From: CBDUVZ01 sp965370805
GTDB lineage: Bacteria > Hydrothermota > Tepidihabitantia > Tepidihabitantales > Tepidihabitantaceae
DNA: 32,412 nucleotides
Assembly (NCBI GenBank): GCA_965370805.1
Contig: CBDUVZ010000018.1
Location: forward strand, 1-32,412
Direction of reading: 5' to 3'
Position 1 is the stretch's first letter, and the number at the start of each line of letters is the position of its first letter. A model generated the notes under the pieces. It made no database searches, had not been told where the DNA came from, and saw only the letters and a program-made list of their open reading frames with translations. Made by a program: the position numbers and the translations under genes. Positions 23,438-29,470 of this stretch are shown here, piece by piece.

Positions 23438-25294
23438 CTACCAGGCGGAAATCATCCTGCCGGTATTGTACTTGTTCTGCTGCCACTTGGGCCAGGCAGA
23501 ACCTGCCAGGATGCCGTCGGCATAGCCGGCAACGCAGTAGAGCGCTTCGTCACCAACGACGATGATATTGCCGGTGGAAGTGATGGCAAGCGAGGCCTCC
23601 ATGAGATCGATATCACGTTTCCCGGATCCTTTCTTGACAGTGGGTCCGAAATCGAGGCAGTTACAGGTCCAGACCGGTTCGCCGTTTGACTGCTTGACGC
23701 AGTACAGGACGTCATCATAGTCCTGGGCGTAGATGAGACCGTCGCCGATGCTGGCAACGGGCTGGGTAAGAACCGGGCCGGCGACGATTTCGGTCCAGGT
23801 CGGGCTCAGTTGGACAGCCCAGTTCTCCACACCAGCCGGGCTCAGGGAGTGCAACATGCCAAAGCCGGTGGTGACGTAGATCGCGGAGTACCCGACTACG
23901 CACCGGTGGGCTGCGCCGACAACCGGAAGTTCCCATTTGACGTCACCGGTGGCAGGGTCGACCGCGTAGAACGTGCTGTCCACCCCGCCGACGTAGATAG
24001 TACCGTCCCCGCCGATAGCCGGAACGTATAGCTCCTGGTTGGTGGTGCTGAGCAGGCTGGTCCAGGTCGGGGCGCTCAGGTCTGACGGGAACTTGTAGAG
24101 CCAGCCCCAGGAGGTTGTCACGTAGACATTGCCATCGTTGTCGACCACGGCTGCCTCGCCGAGGCCCGCGACGAAATAGCGGGCTGCCAGTGTGACGCTT
24201 GGGCCGTTATCGGCGAAGTAGTAGAGCGTGTCGTCGTCGTGCGGGACATAGATCCTGTTGTCGTAGATGGCCGGTGCGCCCCATTCGATCATCGTCAGCC
24301 CTTCCGCGCTGGAATCAGGCCAGTTCCACTCGCCGCTGAGGCCGGTAGTGAACGCATAGAGTTCGCCGTCTTCGTTGCCGATGATGATATGCCCGGTCCG
24401 TTCGCAGTAGGCCGGGTGGCCGGTGAAAGCGTTCTCTTCGGACGCAAAGTTCGGGCTGCCGCTTTCCTCGGGATCTCCGTCGACTACATTGATGCCGTAG
24501 ATCTTGTTCGGGAAGCCGGGCGCGGTATAGGCCAGTTCGTTGCTTTCGTGTGTGAGGAGGACCGGCGCGGTGGTGGGTGCTTCCTCGCCTTCCTCGCCCG
24601 GGCTCCACCACCACCAGATGACGGCGCCGGCTTCGCCGACGACGACTGTGAGCGGGTCACTCGTGTCCGATTCGCTGCCTTTGTTGTCTTTGGCGAAGCA
24701 CCGGACCTCGACCGTCTCGATCTTGGTGAAAGTATGGGAGTCCCGGACGACCGCGCCACTCGCCACGAACGTGGACCATTCGCCGACATCACCGTCGCCC
24801 CAGAGGAACTTGAAGGCAATGCTGTCTTCGTCCGGGTCGGTGGTCGTGGCGCTGAACCAGGCAGGAACATCGTGCACCGCCACTGCCGAGCCAGTGAGGG
24901 TCGGCTTTGCCGGGGGGTCGTTGGCCAGTATCTCGATACTTGCCTCACCCGACCAGTCGGAGGCCTTCTCCGGTGCGTCGGCGAGGATGGCCATCACTTT
25001 GACCTGGTAGGTGCCGGTGGCATCCCAGCGGTGGTAGACCGTGGCGGTGTCACCGGAGTCCTTCTTGCCCGAGGTGTCGACCGTTCCCTCGCCCCAGTCC
25101 ATCACGTACATGACATCCTTTTCGCCCGGGGATGTGGTTGTGACCTTGAACGAGGCGGTTGCCCGCTGGTAGGCTGACGCGGGCCCGACCGGCGCACCGG
25201 GAGTCGCCGGGGGTTTGTCTCCGCAGTTGAGGCCCATTCCAACAAACGCCAGCAGGGACAGGCCCAACAGCAGGAGCAGGCTGTTGCGGTTCAT
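23438..25294 (-). CDS. PQQ-like beta-propeller lipoprotein with two PKD/Ig-like domains
   Basis: This 618-aa protein starts at ATG 25294 with GGAGG 4 nt upstream; the TTG at 25297 is too close to that site. The leader ends AFVGMGLNCGDKPP, with Cys preceded by Asn, so the lipobox is again unusual. Two PKD/Ig-like domains (YVMDWGEGTVDTSGKKDSGD; ATTTDPDEDSIAFKFLWGDG) precede a WWWW segment and a propeller with blades such as GDGTIYVGGVDSTFYAVDPA. It ends AWPKWQQNKYNTGR. Domain order, the VDTS and DPD motifs and the Trp run match the lipoprotein at 2741-4507 closely, so these two are recent relatives. It follows the secreted repeat protein by 36 nt and likely shares its promoter. Confidence 0.76.
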   Translation of the reverse strand: MNRNSLLLLLGLSLLAFVGMGLNCGDKPPATPGAPVGPASAYQRATASFKVTTTSPGEKDVMYVMDWGEGTVDTSGKKDSGDTATVYHRWDATGTYQVKVMAILADAPEKASDWSGEASIEILANDPPAKPTLTGSAVAVHDVPAWFSATTTDPDEDSIAFKFLWGDGDVGEWSTFVASGAVVRDSHTFTKIETVEVRCFAKDNKGSESDTSDPLTVVVGEAGAVIWWWWSPGEEGEEAPTTAPVLLTHESNELAYTAPGFPNKIYGINVVDGDPEESGSPNFASEENAFTGHPAYCERTGHIIIGNEDGELYAFTTGLSGEWNWPDSSAEGLTMIEWGAPAIYDNRIYVPHDDDTLYYFADNGPSVTLAARYFVAGLGEAAVVDNDGNVYVTTSWGWLYKFPSDLSAPTWTSLLSTTNQELYVPAIGGDGTIYVGGVDSTFYAVDPATGDVKWELPVVGAAHRCVVGYSAIYVTTGFGMLHSLSPAGVENWAVQLSPTWTEIVAGPVLTQPVASIGDGLIYAQDYDDVLYCVKQSNGEPVWTCNCLDFGPTVKKGSGKRDIDLMEASLAITSTGNIIVVGDEALYCVAGYADGILAGSAWPKWQQNKYNTGRMISAW

Positions 25295-25330
25295 CAATCC
25301 TCCAAAGGTTTCAAGCTGTTTCGGCTTTCG

Positions 25331-26362
25331 CTATCTCGTAACGAACGGGCCGTGGAAGCTGCCAACAACGGGGTAGCGGCATACGCCGCCACGGCCGTCC
25401 TCGAAGTAGAAGTAGTAGTCGTGGCTGTAGCCAACGTGGTGGCCGGTCCGGTAGATGTACAGACCCTCGTAGGATACGCCCGAGGCCAGCTTCATGGCGT
25501 GCGGAATGTCATTCACGTAGATGAGGGCAATCGCTGGTGCATCGAAATCCTCGTCGCGGTAGTTGACGGTGTAGGCGTATTTCGTCCGGTAGCTGCCGGA
25601 GTTCGGAATCAGCGTCCGGTCCACCAGGCAAGGCGGGCTATTGTACGTTTCCGCTACTTCGGGTCCCCGGAGGTATCCGTGGCGGGGGTGGGTGATGCAG
25701 TCGCCGTCGCCATCGGTCGCCACGAAGTAGTAGGCGTGAGGGCCGGCCGGCATGGCTGCCTGATAGAGGTAGATACCATCGTTCGGGGTGCCTTTGTGGA
25801 GCCTCATCTCGTGGATGATGCCATCGACAACCGCTCGCACCGAGCGGGGCGGCCGGCAGATATCCCGGTCACGATAGTGAACGGTGAAGGTGTAGATGTT
25901 CTTGTCGGTACCGTAGTCGAAATAGACACCGCCTTCGGTGAGGAATGCCTGCCGATTGTGCGGTTTCCGGGTGCCGACGTAGGGTCCGTGCTTGGCACCG
26001 TAGCGGGGATACCGTTCGTTCAGCCCCCGGCTGTCTTCAGTATAGAAGTAGTAGGAATGCTCTCCCTCCGGGAGAGTCAGACGTGCCCGGTAGACACCCT
26101 CTTCGGCCCGGCCTTTGACCAGGCGCATCGGGTAGGCTACATCGTCGACGGTTATTTCTATTCTGGCCGGAGCATCGCCGTCCGGGTCACTGTAATCCAC
26201 AGTAGCGACAAAAGTGGTCCGGGTGACTCCGTCAATCGGCCGGATCGTTGCCCGGCAGAGACAGGGCTTGTGGTTCTCCTCTGCTGCGAAAGAAGGAGAT
26301 ACAAGAAAGATGATGCTCAGGACTGCAGAAGCTGCCGCAAAAGCGAATTGCTGTTTGCGCAT
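25331..26362 (-). CDS. Secreted protein with three tandem Ig-like repeats
   Basis: This 343-aa protein starts at ATG 26362 with AAGGAGGA 3 nt upstream; the longer frame from 26452 runs through the promoter. A signal peptide ends at SPSFAAEE. The rest is three homologous units of about 105 residues. Each has a VxYxDxDxD-like strand (VDYSDPDGDAP, VHYRDRDICRP, VNYRDEDFDAP), a hydrophobic IxVDDVxxxMRL segment, an HxYYFxxxDGxG hairpin and a closing RYPRYGxxxGPYV. The unit resembles bacterial Ig/E-set folds, but I cannot name the family. Five of its Cys residues fall at repeat boundaries, and disulfides are possible. It is first in a run with the PQQ-like lipoprotein, both cell-surface candidates. 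Confidence 0.7.
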   Translation of the reverse strand: MRKQQFAFAAASAVLSIIFLVSPSFAAEENHKPCLCRATIRPIDGVTRTTFVATVDYSDPDGDAPARIEITVDDVAYPMRLVKGRAEEGVYRARLTLPEGEHSYYFYTEDSRGLNERYPRYGAKHGPYVGTRKPHNRQAFLTEGGVYFDYGTDKNIYTFTVHYRDRDICRPPRSVRAVVDGIIHEMRLHKGTPNDGIYLYQAAMPAGPHAYYFVATDGDGDCITHPRHGYLRGPEVAETYNSPPCLVDRTLIPNSGSYRTKYAYTVNYRDEDFDAPAIALIYVNDIPHAMKLASGVSYEGLYIYRTGHHVGYSHDYYFYFEDGRGGVCRYPVVGSFHGPFVTR

Positions 26363-26387
26363 TCTTCCTCCTTTATTTTGTCTGCTG

Positions 26388-26416
26388 ATTATAGATACCC
26401 GGTTTCTGAGTGTCAA
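26388..26416 (-). promoter_or_regulatory. Consensus sigma-70-type promoter
   Basis: On the minus strand TTGACA (26416-26411), 17 nt and TATAAT (26393-26388): a full match to the housekeeping consensus. It lies about 26 nt before ATG 26362 of the secreted three-repeat protein, leaving room for the strong Shine-Dalgarno. Confidence 0.9.
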
Positions 26417-26428
26417 GGAAAGTCCCTG

Positions 26429-26456
26429 ATTCCGAAATCCGGCGTTCGACATTCAG
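26429..26456. repeat. Heptad array abutting the symporter stop codon
   Basis: Four contiguous units: ATTCCGA, AATCCGG, CGTTCGA and CATTCAG. The last one contains the stop codon of the symporter gene (26455-26453 on the minus strand). Confidence 0.7.
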
Positions 26457-27904
26457 TCCGGCCTCGAGCCGAAAGCGGCGTGGATGGTGCGGGAACTCGG
26501 GGGCGCGGTCAGGAGGCTGACGGTGACGTACAGGAGCAGGCTGACCGCCATGCCCGGGATGAAGCCGTGGAGTCCGAAGGGGTTGCCAAGCACCATCCAG
26601 ACGAGGGCGACGGCGCAGCCGCCGATCATCGAGGCCAGCGTGCCGGCCCGGTTCGGCCGGCGCCAGTAGAGCCCCAGCACGTAAGGCCAGAGGGTTGTGC
26701 TGGCGATAGCGGCCCAGGCGAAGCCGGTGATGACGAGAATCATCGCCGGCGGCTTGACCGCGATGAGCAGACCGACGAGTCCGATTCCGACCGATGCGAG
26801 GCGCGACACCAGCACCTGTCGTTTCTGGTCCGGCCGGGCGCGGAACGTATCGCACCAGAGGTCCTTGACCAGCGAGCTGACGGTGACGATGAGCACCGCG
26901 GCAAAACTGGACATGCCGGCCGCGATGACTGCGGCGAGGAATATCGCCGACCCCCAGGCCGGCATGACACCCTTGACCAAGGTCGGGATTGCTTTGTCCG
27001 CCTGCTCGAGTGACGGGTAGAGCACGCGGGTCAGCGCGCCGTTGAAATAGGGCAGGAGCGCCATCGCGCCGCCGACCGTGGCAAGGACGGTGCCGAGCTT
27101 GAGCACGCGGGAGTTCTTGATCGAGTAGAACCGCGTGATGAGCTGAGGCATGCCCCAGACGCCGAAGCTGACGATCATCGAATATGAGATCAGACCGGCC
27201 CAGCCCCAGACGCCGGGCGTGTAGAGGTATTTCTGCGCGTCGATGTCGGCCAGGCGACTGGCTACGTTCTCGAGGCCGCCGACCCGGCCGAGCGCCATGA
27301 TGGTAAGCAGCACGAGGCCGAAGAGCATGATCCAGCCCTGGAAGAAGCCGGTCCAGACTACTGCCAGATAGCCGCCAAGCGCCACGTAGAGGATAATCAT
27401 CGCTCCCGCGAGCAGGATACCCCAGAGGTAGGGGATGTCGATCAGCACTTCGAACGCGTGGCCCATGCCTTTGAGGATTGCTACGCTGTACAGCACGAGG
27501 AAGACGGTGATGACCGACGCGGAGATGACGCGGGCCCCGGACGAACGGTAGCGTCGGGCGAAAAACTCCGGCATTGTGATTGACCTGAGCCGGCCGGTCA
27601 TCTTGCGGGTCCGATGGCCGAGGACAATCCACGCGAGCAGGGTGCCGACCACGACGTTGGCCGCCCCGACCCAGAGCGTGGCCATGCCGAACTTGTACCC
27701 GAAACCGCCGCCGCCGATGATAACGACTGAACTGAAGTACGCCGAGATGAACGAGAAAGCAGTGACCCACGGGCCGACCGAACGGGAGCCGAGGAAAAAC
27801 CCTTCGGCCGACTTCCGCATCCGGGCGCTGGTCACGATGCCGATTACCAGCAGGGCTGCCAGGTAGATGGCGAGGACCAGGAGGTGGATTGCGAGCGGGT
27901 TCAT
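26453..27904 (-). CDS. Sodium:solute symporter (SSS family)
   Basis: This 483-aa membrane protein has about thirteen hydrophobic helices with the SSS layout. The N-terminal helix (LLVLAIYLAALLVIGIVTSA) is followed by AEGFFLGSRSVGPWVTAFSF, typical of the family's first cytoplasmic loop and second helix. Later come ILYVALGGYLAVVWTGFFQG and IFLAAVIAAGMSSFAAVLIV, in the place of the conserved helix that helps bind Na+. It would import an organic solute with sodium; the substrate cannot be told. ATG 27904 starts one nucleotide after the stop codon of a 36-aa membrane protein and has no Shine-Dalgarno, so its translation probably depends on that small gene. The longer frame from 27958 runs over the small gene. 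The stop codon sits in a repeat array. Confidence 0.9.
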   Translation of the reverse strand: MNPLAIHLLVLAIYLAALLVIGIVTSARMRKSAEGFFLGSRSVGPWVTAFSFISAYFSSVVIIGGGGFGYKFGMATLWVGAANVVVGTLLAWIVLGHRTRKMTGRLRSITMPEFFARRYRSSGARVISASVITVFLVLYSVAILKGMGHAFEVLIDIPYLWGILLAGAMIILYVALGGYLAVVWTGFFQGWIMLFGLVLLTIMALGRVGGLENVASRLADIDAQKYLYTPGVWGWAGLISYSMIVSFGVWGMPQLITRFYSIKNSRVLKLGTVLATVGGAMALLPYFNGALTRVLYPSLEQADKAIPTLVKGVMPAWGSAIFLAAVIAAGMSSFAAVLIVTVSSLVKDLWCDTFRARPDQKRQVLVSRLASVGIGLVGLLIAVKPPAMILVITGFAWAAIASTTLWPYVLGLYWRRPNRAGTLASMIGGCAVALVWMVLGNPFGLHGFIPGMAVSLLLYVTVSLLTAPPSSRTIHAAFGSRPD

Positions 27905-27905
27905 G

Positions 27906-28016
27906 CTACTTGTCCAGGCGGACGAACACAGCCCAGACGACAGCAGCGACAGCCGCAACTGCGACCGCGATTACGGCGCTGAAGGTAACCCAGGGGTAAC
28001 CGAATGGCCCGGACAT
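27906..28016 (-). CDS. 36-aa single-span membrane protein, putative symporter small accessory subunit
   Basis: The reading frame codes 36 residues: a short N-terminus with MSGPFGYPWVTF, one strongly hydrophobic helix (AVIAVAVAAVAAVVWAVFV) and a basic end RLDK. It ends one nucleotide before the symporter ATG and has its own promoter at 28023-28051. Tiny one-helix proteins directly upstream of SSS-type symporters are known from several prokaryotes as small accessory subunits. The position, length and composition fit that pattern, but sequence similarity could not be tested. It is too short for routine gene calling. Confidence 0.6.
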   Translation of the reverse strand: MSGPFGYPWVTFSAVIAVAVAAVAAVVWAVFVRLDK

Positions 28017-28022
28017 GAAATT

Positions 28023-28051
28023 ATGATAGCCAAAGGAAACGGGGATTACAA
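28023..28051 (-). promoter_or_regulatory. Promoter of the small ORF-symporter pair, predicted leaderless start
   Basis: On the minus strand TTGTAA (28051-28046), 17 nt and TATCAT (28028-28023), then 6 nt to ATG 28016. It lies in the 49-nt gap after the upstream membrane-protein gene. The -35 box is less perfect than at the other promoters. Confidence 0.5.
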
Positions 28052-28065
28052 GAAGGTCGGACTGT

Positions 28066-29130
28066 TCAATCCCGGGCGACGTGCTTGAGGGCGACTACGC
28101 CACCGACGAAAGCCCCGATGTAGAAACTGAAGAGCCGCCAGAGCACAACGAAAATCCCGAGCATGTACTTGGGGCAGAGCATCGCGTAGAGCGCGGCCGC
28201 GCCGGCTTCGGCGACGCCGCCCGCGCCCGGGGTCGGGATGTAAAGCAGGACCGCAACCAGCAGGTTATTGATGCCGATGGCCCGCAGGACATTGTGGAAA
28301 TCGAGCACGCCGAGCCCGGCCAGCAGCGCCGCGGTCATGCCGAAGTACGACAGGCCGTAGACCACGGTCAGGCCGGTCGCGCCGAGCAGGTAGCCGAGGT
28401 TCCGGCCGCGAATGAACAACTTCAATCCCTCGGCGAACCCCTCGAATTCGTCCAGCGTCTTGATGAACAGGCGAAGGAACCGACCCGGGTTCGGCTTTGC
28501 GACGAGCTTCTCCTGCCAGCGATTGATGACGCGGGGGAAGAAAAGAACGAGCACGACGAAGACGGTTCCGATTGTCAGGATGATGGCGATGTAAGTAGTC
28601 AGTACTTTGAGCAGGACCGACGAAACGCCGATGTGAACGGCGATGAACGGCGCGGCGACGAAGACCATGCCGTAGAACAACACGCCGCGTGCGAGCAGCA
28701 TGGCGGATGCCTTGCCCGGGCTGATGCCCCACTTGTTCATGCTGTAGAGCTGGAGCGGCAGGCCGCCGACCTGGAACGGGGTGATTGCCGCCATGAAATA
28801 GCCGACGAGGATAATCTCCGCCGAGCGTACAACGCCCATTTTGTGTTCGCCGGCGCGGGAGAGCACTGCGAGCCGTGCGCCGTCGGCCCAGATGGCAATG
28901 AACCACAGACCGCCGGTCAGGAGCAGCCAGTACCACTTGAGTCGCCGGAGCCCGTCGAGTGTCTCGCGGCTGACAGTGAGCGCGATTACGACAACCGCGG
29001 CCGCCACTCCGAGCGCCACGAATATCTTGATGCCGCGCCTGAGTGCTTTCGACCTGAGGCGCTGCTTTACTTCTTCTTCAGGGACGGCGTGGAGTTCAGG
29101 AGTCGGCAGTTCGGTTTCTTTGATGCGCAT
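28066..29130 (-). CDS. Lysylphosphatidylglycerol-synthase-TM / UPF0104-type flippase-like membrane protein
   Basis: This 354-aa protein has a charged cytoplasmic N-terminus of about 40 residues and about eight hydrophobic segments. PFQVGGLPLQLYSMNKWGIS near residue 115 and YIPTPGAGGVAEAGAAALYA near 305 match the family's paired motifs (PxxxGG...PTPGGxGxxE). Family members (PF03706) are the membrane part of MprF and stand-alone YbhN-like proteins, thought to move lipids or help glycosyltransfer. No synthase domain is attached. ATG 29130 is chosen because the longer frame to 29196 overlaps the -35 box. The leader is about 32 nt and lacks an obvious Shine-Dalgarno. It lies upstream of the small ORF and symporter, which have a separate promoter. 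Confidence 0.82.
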   Translation of the reverse strand: MRIKETELPTPELHAVPEEEVKQRLRSKALRRGIKIFVALGVAAAVVVIALTVSRETLDGLRRLKWYWLLLTGGLWFIAIWADGARLAVLSRAGEHKMGVVRSAEIILVGYFMAAITPFQVGGLPLQLYSMNKWGISPGKASAMLLARGVLFYGMVFVAAPFIAVHIGVSSVLLKVLTTYIAIILTIGTVFVVLVLFFPRVINRWQEKLVAKPNPGRFLRLFIKTLDEFEGFAEGLKLFIRGRNLGYLLGATGLTVVYGLSYFGMTAALLAGLGVLDFHNVLRAIGINNLLVAVLLYIPTPGAGGVAEAGAAALYAMLCPKYMLGIFVVLWRLFSFYIGAFVGGVVALKHVARD

Positions 29131-29168
29131 CGTCAGATGTTGGTGATTCTTCCAGACTCGATGTCGGA

Positions 29169-29196
29169 ATGTTATGCGGGTGACGTCCGGTGTCAA
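29169..29196 (-). promoter_or_regulatory. Promoter of the flippase-like gene
   Basis: On the minus strand TTGACA (29196-29191), 16 nt and TAACAT (29174-29169); the start would be near 29162. The interval 29197-29382 to the divergent promoter shows no gene or repeat array. Confidence 0.6.
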
Positions 29197-29382
29197 TGGC
29201 TGCAGTCGGGTTTCCGGGTCGGCTCAGCCCGGCTGACTCGCGCGTCAAGGCATTCATGTGCCTGCTCACGGCGCAGTTCTTCCTGACGGCAACGGCCTGT
29301 CGGCGCCGCTGAAGCAGGAAGCGAAGCGACAGGATAGACTCAAGCGCAGATGCGGTCAGGGGACTGGTCTGTTCCTTTTCGC

Positions 29383-29411
29383 TTGACAGCATGCTTCGCC
29401 TCCGCTATACC
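29383..29411 (+). promoter_or_regulatory. Promoter of the SBBP-repeat protein gene
   Basis: TTGACA (29383-29388), 17 nt and TATACC (29406-29411). A leader of about 50 nt follows, with the Shine-Dalgarno AAGGAG at 29460-29465 before ATG 29471. Confidence 0.75.
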
Positions 29412-29470
29412 CAATCGGAACCGGAAGGCCTTTGGACTACCGGCCCCGGGCCACAACTGAAGGAGACCGG

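Noticed and set aside
25352..27013. 553-aa open frame on the plus strand
   Set aside because: It crosses the secreted repeat protein, a consensus promoter and the symporter on the other strand; composition is that of a shadow frame.
26373..27770. 465-aa open frame on the minus strand overlapping the symporter in another frame
   Set aside because: The symporter frame gives clear membrane helices; this one gives Arg/His-rich sequence.
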